Source of the DNA: an uncultured bacterium
Lineage (GTDB): Bacteria > Elusimicrobiota > Elusimicrobia > Elusimicrobiales > Elusimicrobiaceae
Direction: 5' to 3'
Length of the DNA: 64,000 nucleotides
Assembly (NCBI GenBank): GCA_949296525.1
Contig: CASFOP010000004.1
Span: 88,268 to 152,267 of the forward strand
The position numbers and the translations under genes are program-made. Below the pieces are notes generated by a model. That model was not told where the DNA came from and searched no databases. It was given only the letters and a program-made list of their open reading frames with translations. Position 1 is the first letter of the stretch. Each line of letters begins with the position of its first letter. Shown here in pieces: positions 7,163-15,659 of the stretch.

Positions 7163-8623
7163 TTATTTATACGGCTCCGTCCAGTGGTTGAGCTTGCGCG
7201 AGAGTTTTAAATACATCAGCCGCAGGCGGCGTTTGGACGTGATTTTTTTGCGGCCCGTCTGATACTGTTTAAAGAAGCGGTATAAAATAACCGCCGCCGC
7301 AAAAAACGTCAGCATATCGGCCAGCGGCTGGGTGGCTTCCACCCCGCTCAGGCCGAAATAATGCGGCAGGATAAAAATCAGCGGCAGGAACATAATGCCC
7401 TGGCGGCAGCTGGCCAAAAAGGCCGAGCTTTTGCTGCGTCCCAGCATTTGCAGCATTTGGTCCACATAGGTGGAAAAAGGCAAAAAAGGCAGCGCCATAC
7501 AAAATAAATACAGTGCGTCCACCCCGATGTCTATTACTTCCCGGCTGCCGGTTTGAAAAGAGGCGATGACCGGCGTGGCCCACAGGGCCAGCGCGCCCGC
7601 AAAACACAGGCAAATCAGCGTTCCCGCCCGCGTGGTCACCCAAAACGCCCCGCGTACGCGGTCGTAGAGTTTAGCCCCGTGATTATATCCCGCCACCGGC
7701 TGCAGGGCCTGGCCGATACCTAAAATAATACTTCGTATAGCCAGGTAAATTTTAACCACAATACTGACGGCAGCCACGGCCGCGTCCCCGAACGGGGCGG
7801 ATTTTACGTTCAGCAGCGCCATGGCCAAAGAGGCAAAGCCCTGCCGCAGCGTGGTGGGGCTGCCCAGGCGGATTAAATCCCAGTAAACCCGACGGTCACG
7901 GCTGATGAGTTTAAAAGACAGGGTCGTCACGCTTTTCTTACGGATAAAAAACGAAAGCAAAATACATAAACTGATGCACTGGCAGACCAGCACGGCCAGT
8001 GCCGCGCCGCCTATGCCCCAATCCAATACATAAATAAAAATAGGTGCAATGGCAATATTCAGTATGGCGCCCGTGGTTAGGCCAATCATGGAAAACACGG
8101 CTTTTCCTTCGGCGCGCAGGGTGGTGTTGAGCACGAACGCGGCGCACATTATGGGCGCGGCGATCAGAATATAATGCCCGTAATCGCAGGCATAAGGCAA
8201 AATAGTATCCGTACTGCCCAGCAGACGCATCAGCCAGTGCAGGTTGAGTTCTCCGGCCGTTAAAATACATAACCCGATAAACGCACCCGCAAAAAACGCC
8301 GACGATACATAGCGTGAAGCGGTTTGTACGTCCCTGCGGCCCAGGCAGCGGCTGACCATGCTGGCCGCCCCCGTTCCCATTCCCATACCGAAGGCCTGTA
8401 TCAAAGACATCAGCGAAAATACCACGCCCACCGCTCCGGCCGCACTGGGGCCGAGGTGCGATACATAAAAGGTGTCGGTAATATTGTAAATGGCCGACAC
8501 CAGCATGCTGATCACCGTCGGCACCGCCAGCTTGGCGATGAGTTTTCCCACGGGGGTCTGCGTCATGATGAGAAATTGTTTTTCTTCCCGGCTGGCGTCG
8601 GAAGCGGGTAAAGCGCTGCTCAT
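7163..8623 (-). CDS. MATE family multidrug efflux transporter
   Basis: A 486-residue membrane protein with about twelve hydrophobic segments in two similar halves, matching the MATE (MatE) family. Seen: 'PTVISMLVSAIYNITDTFYVSHLG', shown here only in part as 'YNITDTFYVSHLG', plus 'QALQPVAGYNHGA' at the start of the second half, a hallmark of this family. MATE proteins export drugs or metabolites using H+ or Na+ gradients; the substrate here is unknown. The frame is open to a TTG at 8665, but the ATG at 8623 lies six bases after a TATCAT -10 with a TTTTGC extension and neither start has a ribosome site, suggesting leaderless initiation. Confidence 0.93.
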   Translation of the reverse strand: MSSALPASDASREEKQFLIMTQTPVGKLIAKLAVPTVISMLVSAIYNITDTFYVSHLGPSAAGAVGVVFSLMSLIQAFGMGMGTGAASMVSRCLGRRDVQTASRYVSSAFFAGAFIGLCILTAGELNLHWLMRLLGSTDTILPYACDYGHYILIAAPIMCAAFVLNTTLRAEGKAVFSMIGLTTGAILNIAIAPIFIYVLDWGIGGAALAVLVCQCISLCILLSFFIRKKSVTTLSFKLISRDRRVYWDLIRLGSPTTLRQGFASLAMALLNVKSAPFGDAAVAAVSIVVKIYLAIRSIILGIGQALQPVAGYNHGAKLYDRVRGAFWVTTRAGTLICLCFAGALALWATPVIASFQTGSREVIDIGVDALYLFCMALPFLPFSTYVDQMLQMLGRSKSSAFLASCRQGIMFLPLIFILPHYFGLSGVEATQPLADMLTFFAAAVILYRFFKQYQTGRKKITSKRRLRLMYLKLSRKLNHWTEPYK

Positions 8624-8629
8624 AAATAT

Positions 8630-8635
8630 ATGATA
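8630..8635 (-). promoter_or_regulatory. Probable -10 element of the MATE gene (leaderless)
   Basis: TATCAT preceded by TTTTGC on the minus strand, ending six bases before the ATG. Same arrangement as upstream of kdsA and the lipoprotein gene at 15660. No Shine-Dalgarno between it and the start codon. Confidence 0.5.
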
Positions 8636-8746
8636 GCAAAACTCTTTTCGGACGGGAAAGCGCAAAAAATATTATGATATGTATAACTGCCGCAAGACTT
8701 TCAGGGAGCTGTGATACTTTTCCTGCCGGAGCATAGTATATAGTGT

Positions 8747-9244
8747 ATGGCGCCTTTTCAAGAGTTATACAACGCTTATTTTAAACGGGTATACGCTTAT
8801 GTGTTTGTGCGCGTGAAAGACGCGGCGCTGGCCGAAGACCTATGCGCCGGCGCATGGCGCAAGGCCTGTGAGAAATTCGCTTCCTATGACGAAACAAAAG
8901 GCGTTTTTGCGCAGTGGATTTTTACCATTGCGCGCAACGAAATCAATATGTACCGCCGGCTGTACTGGGTGCGCCATTTCTTTTCGCTGACGGATACGGA
9001 AGATGTGTTGCCGGTGCAGGATAAAACCCCGCTCCGGCAGGCCGAGGAGGACGAGCTTAAACGCCGCCTGCTTTTGGCCTTGGACAAATTGTCAACCAAA
9101 GAGCGGGACGTGATTTCGTTAAAGTTTTACTCGGGCCTGAACAACCGCCAAATTGCGGCGGTAACGGGCATGAGCGAGAGCAATGTGGGCACCGTAGCCC
9201 ACCGCGCCGTGGAAAAAATGCGGCGTGACATGGAGGATTTATGA
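8747..9244 (+). CDS. ECF-type RNA polymerase sigma factor
   Basis: A 165-residue sigma-70 family protein with only regions 2 and 4. Region 2 spans about residues 5-75 ('FKRVYAYVFVRVKDAALAED', given here in short form 'YAYVFVRVKDAALAEDL', then 'FAQWIFTIARNEINMYRR'); region 4 spans about 105-160 with 'LSTKERDVISLKFYSGL' and the helix-turn-helix 'NRQIAAVTGMSESNVGTVAHRA', here abbreviated to 'QIAAVTGMSESNVGT'. The stop overlaps the next gene by four bases (ATGA), the usual sigma/anti-sigma layout. No ribosome site is close to the ATG; a TAGTAT lies seven bases upstream. Confidence 0.92.
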   Translation: MAPFQELYNAYFKRVYAYVFVRVKDAALAEDLCAGAWRKACEKFASYDETKGVFAQWIFTIARNEINMYRRLYWVRHFFSLTDTEDVLPVQDKTPLRQAEEDELKRRLLLALDKLSTKERDVISLKFYSGLNNRQIAAVTGMSESNVGTVAHRAVEKMRRDMEDL

Positions 9245-9714
9245 GCAAGCCAACCTGGCAGACGCGTGCGGAAAAGCTGGATTTTGACCCGAACGGATCG
9301 GCGCAAAACCGCGTATGGGCGCGCGTAAGCCAAAGAAGGGTGATTGCCTGGAAGTGGCCGCTGGCCTGGGCGGGATGTGCGGTGTTTGTGCTGGCCCTGG
9401 GCGCGGTGGTGGTTAACCGCTTGCCTTCGCCGTGGCAGGCGCCGGCGGCGGAAGCGGGCCTGACGGAGGAAGACTGCGCCGAGCTGAACAGCCGCTACCT
9501 GCTGGCCAAGGCTTTAATCGCCAGCGAGGAAAACTGCCCCTGTGAGGAGCATTTAAGCAGTTATGACAAGCGCACCATGTCGCATTTGCGCAAGGGGCTG
9601 GAAAGCGTGGCCTGCACCGCCTGCTCGCCGCAGGAACAGGCGCGGCTGAAACAATGCGCGGTCAAATATCCGTCGCAGATTAAAGAATTAAAATTATGCA
9701 GAACATTGTGTTAG
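9241..9714 (+). CDS. Cysteine-rich single-pass membrane protein, candidate anti-sigma or redox sensor
   Basis: A 157-residue protein with a charged cytoplasmic N-terminus of about 35 residues, one membrane segment at about 37-60 and an outer domain with eight cysteines, arranged as 'EEDC', 'NCPCEEH', 'ACTACSPQ', 'KQCAVK' and 'LCRTLC'. It matches no family I recognise. It is translationally coupled to the ECF sigma gene and lies eight bases before a thioredoxin-CcdA fusion, so an anti-sigma factor that reads the thiol state outside the membrane is a reasonable hypothesis. There is no recognisable zinc-type anti-sigma motif (HxxxCxxC) in the cytoplasmic part. Confidence 0.6.
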   Translation: MSKPTWQTRAEKLDFDPNGSAQNRVWARVSQRRVIAWKWPLAWAGCAVFVLALGAVVVNRLPSPWQAPAAEAGLTEEDCAELNSRYLLAKALIASEENCPCEEHLSSYDKRTMSHLRKGLESVACTACSPQEQARLKQCAVKYPSQIKELKLCRTLC

Positions 9715-9722
9715 GAGAGAAT

Positions 9723-11075
9723 ATGTATCGGAAGGGACTGTTTCGCGGTATTTTATTTGCCGTACTCGGATGTCTGGCCTGGACGTACGCGGCGGCCAAA
9801 CCCATAGATATTTTGGTGTTTACTTCGCCGTATTGCGTGCATTGCCGCCATTTAAAGGAAGATAAATTTATAGAAAACTTCACCGCCCGCCACAAAGGGG
9901 ACGTGAATATTGTCCATTATGATGTTACGCAGGGAGAGGGAAATTTGGTGTTTATCAAAGCCATGGAAGCGCGTGGGGTAACTTCTATGGGTATTCCGAC
10001 CGTGATTATCGGCGATGAAGTCTTGCAGGGATATCCCCGTTCCATCAACCGCTGTGAAGAAGTGTTGGAAAAAGTATTGTCCGAGCAAAAAGCCGCGCAG
10101 AAGCAGCAGCCTGCCGTCCAAAACGAGCAGGGCGCCTCCGCCGCCTCTTTGACAGAGAAAAATTCGGCGCCCGAGGCACAGGAGCTGGCCGCGCAGGATA
10201 AACCCGAAGAAACGCCTGTGGCGCGAAGCACAGCTGTTTCTGATGACAATGTCTCCGAAACCGCAGCTGCTCCGGCACCGGACAAGGACACCACTTCCGC
10301 AGAGGAACAGGCCCTGGCCCAGCATGAAGCCATGTTCAGCCAAATCACCGTATGGGCCATTATCGGCGCGGGACTGGCAGACGGCGTTAATCCGTGCGCA
10401 TTTGCAGTAATTGTTTTCTTCATTTCGTTCCTGGCCGTGTATAAATATAACCGCAAAGAAGTGATTTTGGTGGGGATATCTTACTGTGCGTCCGTATTTG
10501 CCGTTTACGTGTTGCTGGGATTTGGGGCGTTCCGTTTCCTGTATGCCATGAAAGGTTTTACTTATGTGACGCTGATTGTGCAGTGGGTGACTATCGGCCT
10601 GTGTGCGATTTTCTTTGTTTTGAGTCTGTATGATTTTATGATATACCAGCGCACCAAAAAATCGGAAAAAATGCTGTTGCAGCTGCCTAAAAGCTATAAG
10701 CGGTTTATACACAAAGTTATGCATTTTTTCCTGGGGGAAAAGCACGGCTCTTCCTGGCTGCTGATGCTGGCCGCGTGCTCGGTGGGATTTTCGGTGTCCG
10801 TGGTGGAGGCGGTATGTACGGGGCAGGTGTACTTGCCTACCATCATGATTATTTTAAAAGAGGCAGACAAACACTTCTTCCGCGCCGCAGAGTATCTGCT
10901 GCTTTATAACTTGATGTTTATCGTGCCGCTGGTGCTGGTGTTTGTGTTGGCTGTGTGCGGCAAAGAATCGGCTACTTTTAACAACTGGCTCAAAAAGCAT
11001 TTGGGGCTGACCAAACTGCTGTTGTGCTGTGTGTTTTTAGGGCTGCTGGTGCTGTTGCTGGCCAATAATCTGTAA
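9723..11075 (+). CDS. Thioredoxin-like / CcdA (DsbD-type) fusion, thiol-disulfide transporter
   Basis: A 450-residue protein. After a signal segment (about 1-24) there is a thioredoxin/glutaredoxin-like domain with active site 'SPYCVHC' (C38, C41) and cis-proline loop 'GIPTVI'. A Glu/Ala/Gln-rich linker (about 120-205) leads to a polytopic CcdA/DsbD-like domain with conserved cysteines in 'GVNPCAF' and 'EAVCTGQ'. Such domains carry electrons from cytoplasmic thioredoxin across the membrane to outer thiols. Start at 9723 is preceded by AGGAGAG; the frame is open nine codons further up. It is the third gene of the ECF sigma operon. Confidence 0.88.
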   Translation: MYRKGLFRGILFAVLGCLAWTYAAAKPIDILVFTSPYCVHCRHLKEDKFIENFTARHKGDVNIVHYDVTQGEGNLVFIKAMEARGVTSMGIPTVIIGDEVLQGYPRSINRCEEVLEKVLSEQKAAQKQQPAVQNEQGASAASLTEKNSAPEAQELAAQDKPEETPVARSTAVSDDNVSETAAAPAPDKDTTSAEEQALAQHEAMFSQITVWAIIGAGLADGVNPCAFAVIVFFISFLAVYKYNRKEVILVGISYCASVFAVYVLLGFGAFRFLYAMKGFTYVTLIVQWVTIGLCAIFFVLSLYDFMIYQRTKKSEKMLLQLPKSYKRFIHKVMHFFLGEKHGSSWLLMLAACSVGFSVSVVEAVCTGQVYLPTIMIILKEADKHFFRAAEYLLLYNLMFIVPLVLVFVLAVCGKESATFNNWLKKHLGLTKLLLCCVFLGLLVLLLANNL

Positions 11076-11096
11076 TTACCTTCGTCTGTTCTGCAA

Positions 11097-11130
11097 AAAA
11101 CCGCCCGCCTGTTACCGGCGGGCGGTTTTT
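11097..11130 (+). terminator. Terminator of the ECF sigma operon
   Basis: Perfect 13-pair stem (11097-11109 with 11117-11129) with five T at its end. It lies about 20 bases after the stop codon and runs directly into the promoter of the next gene. Confidence 0.93.
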
Positions 11131-11132
11131 GC

Positions 11133-11138
11133 TATACT
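11133..11138 (+). promoter_or_regulatory. Extended -10 element for the flavodoxin gene
   Basis: TATACT preceded by TTTTTGC, the same TTTGCTAT-type extended -10 that recurs in the window. The expected -35 position falls inside the preceding terminator stem, so terminator and promoter overlap. Confidence 0.5.
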
Positions 11139-11175
11139 GTATGCGCGGTTTGTGCCGCGGGTTTAAGGAGGAAAT

Positions 11176-11799
11176 ATGAAATATGTTTTGTGGGGTGTGG
11201 TTTTAGTCGTCGTGATTATCGGCGTGTGCAGTGCGGTTCATTTGTGGCGTGTGGCGGCGCGCAATGCGCGGGAAATGAAAGCCTATGAGGGGGCGCCGGC
11301 TGTGCTGGAGTATAAGCTGGGCAAAACATTGGTGGTGTATTATTCTCTGACCGGACACACCAAAGACATTGCTCTGCAAATAGCACAGCTGACGGGGGCG
11401 GATGTATGGGAGGTGCAGACGGAGCCTGCTTTTAAGCCGGGGATAAAGCTGTACTGGACCAGCTACCGCCAACTTAAAACAGGCAACTATCCTGCTTTGA
11501 AAGAACCCGTGCCGGATTTAGCGGCGTATGATACGGTGTTTGTCGGCTCTCCGGTATGGTGTTACAGCGTTTCCTCTCCGGTGCTGGCTTTGCTGCGCGA
11601 TACGGACTGGCAGGGGAAAACCGTGGTGCCGTTTTTTACGCAGGGCAGCAATACGGGCAGCTCGGTGGAAGATTTTGCCGCTCACGCGAAAAACGCGCAT
11701 ATTCTGCCTGCGGCCACGTTTAACAATTTAGATGAAAAATATGACGCGGCCGTCAAAAATAAAATCATAGTCTGGCTTAACAGCCTGGAGCGCAAATGA
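11176..11799 (+). CDS. Membrane-anchored flavodoxin
   Basis: A 207-residue protein: N-terminal membrane segment (about residues 4-25), then a flavodoxin fold. The FMN phosphate loop is 'VVYYSLTGHTKDIA' and the isoalloxazine loops are 'VGSPVWCYSVSSPVLALL' and 'FFTQGSNTGSSVEDF'. This resembles the flavodoxin-like proteins annotated Flavodoxin_4. A strong ribosome site AAGGAGG precedes the ATG. It would act as an electron carrier or quinone reductase facing one side of the membrane; without a partner the direction is unknown. It overlaps the next gene by four bases. Confidence 0.88.
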   Translation: MKYVLWGVVLVVVIIGVCSAVHLWRVAARNAREMKAYEGAPAVLEYKLGKTLVVYYSLTGHTKDIALQIAQLTGADVWEVQTEPAFKPGIKLYWTSYRQLKTGNYPALKEPVPDLAAYDTVFVGSPVWCYSVSSPVLALLRDTDWQGKTVVPFFTQGSNTGSSVEDFAAHAKNAHILPAATFNNLDEKYDAAVKNKIIVWLNSLERK

Positions 11800-12080
11800 A
11801 CTGGCCCGCGCTGGGGGTGGGGCTGGCTGGGTTTGTGATTATTGGCGCGTTTCATCCCGTGGTCATTAAAGCGGAATACTATTTTTCCAAAAAAGTCTGG
11901 CCGGTTTTCCTGCTGGCTGGGCTTTTGTGTTTATGGTCTGCTTTATATATAAAAAACACAGCCTGGGCCTGTGTGGTCAGCGTATTGGGGTTTACGTGTT
12001 TGTGGAGCATAAAAGAGCTGTTTGAACAGGAAAAACGCGTGCAAAAGGGCTGGTTTGCCCGTAATCCAAAACGTAGGTAA
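11796..12080 (+). CDS. DUF4491 family membrane protein
   Basis: A 94-residue membrane protein with about three hydrophobic segments. The segment 'FVIIGAFHPVVIKAEYYF' is the DUF4491 signature, and 'SIKELFEQEKRV' matches the family's conserved C-terminal part. The family has no assigned function. It is coupled by an ATGA overlap to the flavodoxin gene, hinting at a joint role in membrane redox chemistry, which is inference only. Confidence 0.85.
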   Translation: MNWPALGVGLAGFVIIGAFHPVVIKAEYYFSKKVWPVFLLAGLLCLWSALYIKNTAWACVVSVLGFTCLWSIKELFEQEKRVQKGWFARNPKRR

Positions 12081-12136
12081 CCATCCAAACGGTATGCAAA
12101 ATTGGCGCGGCCGTGCCTTGCGGCAGGCAAGTTTGT

Positions 12137-12142
12137 TATAAT
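12137..12142 (+). promoter_or_regulatory. -10 element of tRNA-Ser
   Basis: A consensus TATAAT lies 13 bases before the tRNA 5' end. The -35 region is not well defined. Confidence 0.5.
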
Positions 12143-12155
12143 ATAGTCACTGCCT

Positions 12156-12244
<89 letters not shown>

Positions 12245-12399
12245 TTTTTTCTTTATAACACGGCTTTTATGTCTTGCCCGGACGGGTTCCCGTGCCGGGG
12301 AGGTTTCTGTACCCGCCGAAATCCGGCTGTTTGGGCCGGCACCGGCGTACGGCCTGTTTCCGCCCGTCCCCTTGCTTAAAATGCTAAAATAACCTTAAT

Positions 12400-13629
12400 A
12401 TGAGCAAACTAGTCAGAGGTTTTAGGGACATTTTTGAGCCCCAGTCCAATTTATTTACCGAACTGGAAAACTGCGCCCGCAGCGTGCTGCGCTGCTACGG
12501 GTTTTCTGAGCTGCGCCTGCCGACGGTGGAGCAGAAAGAACTGTTCGTCAAATCCACCGGCGAGACGACCGACATCGTGCAAAAAGAAATGTACACATTT
12601 GAGGATGCCGGCCACCGCCAGCTGGCCATACGCCCTGAGGGTACCCCGGGCGTGGTGCGCGCGTATTTGGAGAATAATTTTACGCAGGCCGCCCCGGTGC
12701 AAAAATTTTATTATATCGGCAATATGTTCCGCGCCGAACGCCCCCAGGCGGGCCGCTACCGCGAGTTTGAGCAAATCGGCGCCGAGTCCATAGGCAATTC
12801 CGCCCCGGCCGCCGACGCGGAAATGATACTGATGCTCAAAGACATCGTGTCCGCTTTCGGGGCCAAAAATTATTCCGTTAAAATCAACAGTTTGGGTTGC
12901 GACAAATGCCGTCCGATCTACCGCCAAACGCTGATTGATTTTCTCTCCAAAGAAAAAGATACCCTGTGTGAAAACTGCCAAACGCGCCTGGAGAAAAACC
13001 CCCTGCGCGTGCTGGACTGCAAAATTGACGGGCCCCGTTTTGCCGGCCGCGTGCCGACCATGACCCTGTGCCCCGAATGTCAGGTGCATTTTGATGAAGT
13101 TCAGCGCCTGCTGAAGGGGAAAATAGATTTTGTCGTAGACCCCATGCTGGTGCGCGGGCTGGATTATTACAGCCGTACCGTGTTTGAATTTCAGGCGGGG
13201 GATACGTCCCAAAACGCCATCGCCGCCGGAGGCCGCTATGACGGCCTGATTAAGAGTATGGGCGGCCCCGCCACGCCCGCCGTGGGCTGGGCCATGGGCG
13301 TGGAACGCGTGATTGCCTCGCGCGGGGAAATGCCCTTGCAGCGGGAAAAAAGCGTTTTTGTGGCGTCTTTAGGTCCCGAATGCAACGAAACGGCCTTTAA
13401 TTTGATGCAGGCCCTGCGCGCGGCCGGCGTGCGCACGGAAGGCGGTTTGTTTGACAAAAACGCCAAGGGCCAGATGAAGCAGGCCAACCGCTGCGGCGCG
13501 GCGTATGCGCTGATTTTGGGCGAAGACGAACTGGCCAAACAGGAAATCACTTTGAAAGATTTAACCAGCGGAGAGCAGAAACAGCTGCCGCTGCAAAGCA
13601 TTGTCCAAGAGGTTAAAAAACTCGTATGA
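12400..13629 (+). CDS. hisS: Histidyl-tRNA synthetase
   Basis: A 409-residue class II aminoacyl-tRNA synthetase. Motif 2 is 'YIGNMFRAERPQAGRYREF', the two HisA boxes are 'GLDYYSRTVFEF' and 'AAGGRYDGL', and motif 3 is 'AVGWAMGVERV'. The C-terminal anticodon-binding domain starts near residue 320. The insertion domain carries CxxC pairs ('GCDKC', 'CENC', 'CPEC') that could bind zinc. A TAAAAT lies nine bases before the ATG and no ribosome site is evident, so the leader is extremely short. aspS follows with a four-base overlap. Confidence 0.97.
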   Translation: MSKLVRGFRDIFEPQSNLFTELENCARSVLRCYGFSELRLPTVEQKELFVKSTGETTDIVQKEMYTFEDAGHRQLAIRPEGTPGVVRAYLENNFTQAAPVQKFYYIGNMFRAERPQAGRYREFEQIGAESIGNSAPAADAEMILMLKDIVSAFGAKNYSVKINSLGCDKCRPIYRQTLIDFLSKEKDTLCENCQTRLEKNPLRVLDCKIDGPRFAGRVPTMTLCPECQVHFDEVQRLLKGKIDFVVDPMLVRGLDYYSRTVFEFQAGDTSQNAIAAGGRYDGLIKSMGGPATPAVGWAMGVERVIASRGEMPLQREKSVFVASLGPECNETAFNLMQALRAAGVRTEGGLFDKNAKGQMKQANRCGAAYALILGEDELAKQEITLKDLTSGEQKQLPLQSIVQEVKKLV

Positions 13630-15374
13630 AAAGAACGAATTATTGCGGGGGCCTGCGCGCCTCGCACATCGGCACCAAACAGACGGTCTGCGGCTGGGTT
13701 AACAGCTACCGCAACCACGGAGGCGTGTTGTTTATTGACGTGCGCGACCGCAGCGGCCTGGTGCAAATCGTCGTAGGCCCCGAAAGCCCGTTTTTTGAGC
13801 TGGCCTCCACCCTGCGCAACGAATACGTGGTGGAAGTGTCCGGCGAGGTCAAACACCGCATTGAAGGGGCGGTAAACAAAAATATCCCGACGGGCGAAAT
13901 AGAAATCGCGGTGGAAAATTTAAAACTGTTAAACACGTCCGTGCCTTTGCCGTTTGACGTGGAAAAATCGCGTGAGGCTTCCGAAGAAACGCGCATGAAA
14001 TACCGCTATCTGGATTTGCGCAACCCCGTTATGGTGCGCAACCTGACCATGCGCCACAAAATCGCGCAGGCCGCGCGGCGGTACTTGGACGGGCAGGGCT
14101 TTTTGGAAGTGGAAACGCCGGTGCTGACGCGTTCCACGCCTGAAGGCGCGCGCGACTATCTGGTGCCTTCGCGCATTCACCACGGGCAGTTTTATGCCCT
14201 GCCGCAAAGCCCGCAAATGTTTAAGCAAACGCTGATGGCCAGCGGCATTGACCGCTATTTCCAGCTGGCGCGGTGCTTCCGCGACGAAGACCTGCGTGCC
14301 GACCGCCAGCCCGAACACACGCAGATTGATATGGAAATGTCCTTTGTAACGATTGAGGATATCCACGAAGTGGTGGAAGGGCTGATGAAAGAAATTTTTA
14401 AAACCGCCGGCAAAGAGCTGCAAACGCCGTTTGCAAAACTGCCTTACAACGACGCCATGGATTTGTACGGCTCCGATAAGCCGGATTTGCGTTATGATTT
14501 GCAGATTAAAAATGTCGGCAGTATTTTTGCCAAGACGGGCTTTAAAGTGTTTGCCGATGTGCTGGCTGCCAAAGGCGCGGTATACGCCGTACGCGGAGAA
14601 AAAGGCGCGGCCCTGTCGCGCGGGCAGATTGACAAACTGACCGATTTGGTCAAAAAGAACGGCGCCAAGGGCCTGGTGTGGCTGAAGGTAAAAGACGGCA
14701 GGCTGGAAAGCCCGACCGCCAAGTTCTTTACCGAAGAGGAAATGAAAGCCTTGCAGACCGCCGTGTCCGCGCAGGAGGGGGATATTATCTTTGTGGGCAG
14801 CGATGCCAATGTGCGCACCTGCCAGGGCTTTATGGGCGCTTTGCGCAAAGAGCTCGTCAAAAATTTAACCCCCAAATGCGAGTGGGCCTTTGCGTGGATT
14901 ACCGATTTCCCGCTGTTGGAATATATCCCCGAAGAGGACCGCTGGGACGCAGCACACAACCCGTTCACGGCCCCGCATGAGGACGATTTGGACAAGCTGG
15001 AGTCCGACCCGGGCTCCGTGCGTTCCTATCAGTTTGACCTGGTGCTCAACGGCAACGAGCTGGCCTCCGGCTCCGTGCGCAACTGCCGCCGCGATGTGCA
15101 GGAACGCATTTTGGCCCTGATGAAACACAGCAAAGAGCAGGCTGCCCTGCGTTTTGGTATGCTTTTAAACGCCCTGCAATACGGTGCGCCCCCGCACGGG
15201 GGCATCGGCATCGGCCTGGACCGTGTAACTGCGCTGCTGTGCGGGGAAGATTCCATACGCGAAGTCATCGCTTTCCCCAAAACGACGCAGGCCGTGTGTT
15301 TGCTGACCGATTCGCCGAATGTGGTGGACGCGCAGCAGCTTAAAGACCTGGGCATAGAAATAGCCAAAGAGTAA
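13626..15374 (+). CDS. aspS: Aspartyl-tRNA synthetase
   Basis: A 582-residue bacterial-type AspRS: N-terminal OB fold anticodon domain (about 1-110, 'VCGWVNSYRNHGGVLFIDV' core), class II catalytic domain with motif 2 'FRDEDLRADRQPEHTQID', a GAD insertion domain (about 290-400), and motif 3 'GIGIGLDRVTALLCG'. 'AFPKTTQAVCLLTDSP' near the end is typical. It is coupled to hisS by an ATGA overlap, the common hisS-aspS pair. Confidence 0.97.
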   Translation: MKRTNYCGGLRASHIGTKQTVCGWVNSYRNHGGVLFIDVRDRSGLVQIVVGPESPFFELASTLRNEYVVEVSGEVKHRIEGAVNKNIPTGEIEIAVENLKLLNTSVPLPFDVEKSREASEETRMKYRYLDLRNPVMVRNLTMRHKIAQAARRYLDGQGFLEVETPVLTRSTPEGARDYLVPSRIHHGQFYALPQSPQMFKQTLMASGIDRYFQLARCFRDEDLRADRQPEHTQIDMEMSFVTIEDIHEVVEGLMKEIFKTAGKELQTPFAKLPYNDAMDLYGSDKPDLRYDLQIKNVGSIFAKTGFKVFADVLAAKGAVYAVRGEKGAALSRGQIDKLTDLVKKNGAKGLVWLKVKDGRLESPTAKFFTEEEMKALQTAVSAQEGDIIFVGSDANVRTCQGFMGALRKELVKNLTPKCEWAFAWITDFPLLEYIPEEDRWDAAHNPFTAPHEDDLDKLESDPGSVRSYQFDLVLNGNELASGSVRNCRRDVQERILALMKHSKEQAALRFGMLLNALQYGAPPHGGIGIGLDRVTALLCGEDSIREVIAFPKTTQAVCLLTDSPNVVDAQQLKDLGIEIAKE

Positions 15375-15397
15375 CGGCATACAGCCGGCATTTTCCC

Positions 15398-15425
15398 AAG
15401 GCGGGGCAGACACTTGCCCCGCCTT
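15398..15425 (+). terminator. Strong hairpin after aspS (no T tract)
   Basis: A perfect 11-pair stem (15398-15408 with 15415-15425) 24 bases after the aspS stop. There is no T run on either side, so it may be an mRNA 3' end stabiliser rather than a classical terminator. The rest of 15426-15623 shows no convincing gene. Confidence 0.5.
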
Positions 15426-15623
15426 GCTGTATAGTAAGAAGCTTCGGTGAGGCCGGGATAGGGGAATTGCCCTTGGAGCTGGCCGTTTGTCCGTCGTTTT
15501 GTGCGGGGGAATCCTTTCTTTGTCTTCCGTTTCCCCCTTCCCAGAGGTGTTCCGAAGGTTGTGTGGAAAGTAAGTGGAAAGCTTGTGCCTTTTTTGGGGG
15601 GACGGAATTAACCTTTATTCCGG

Positions 15624-15653
15624 TTGACGTGCTTGCGCCCCTTCTGCTATGCT
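15624..15653 (+). promoter_or_regulatory. Sigma-70 type promoter, leaderless, for the lipoprotein gene
   Basis: TTGACG at 15624-15629, an 18-base spacer, and TATGCT at 15648-15653 with a TTCTGC extension. The ATG of the lipoprotein gene lies six bases after the -10, where transcription should start, and there is no ribosome site. Confidence 0.65.
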
Positions 15654-15659
15654 GTAAAA

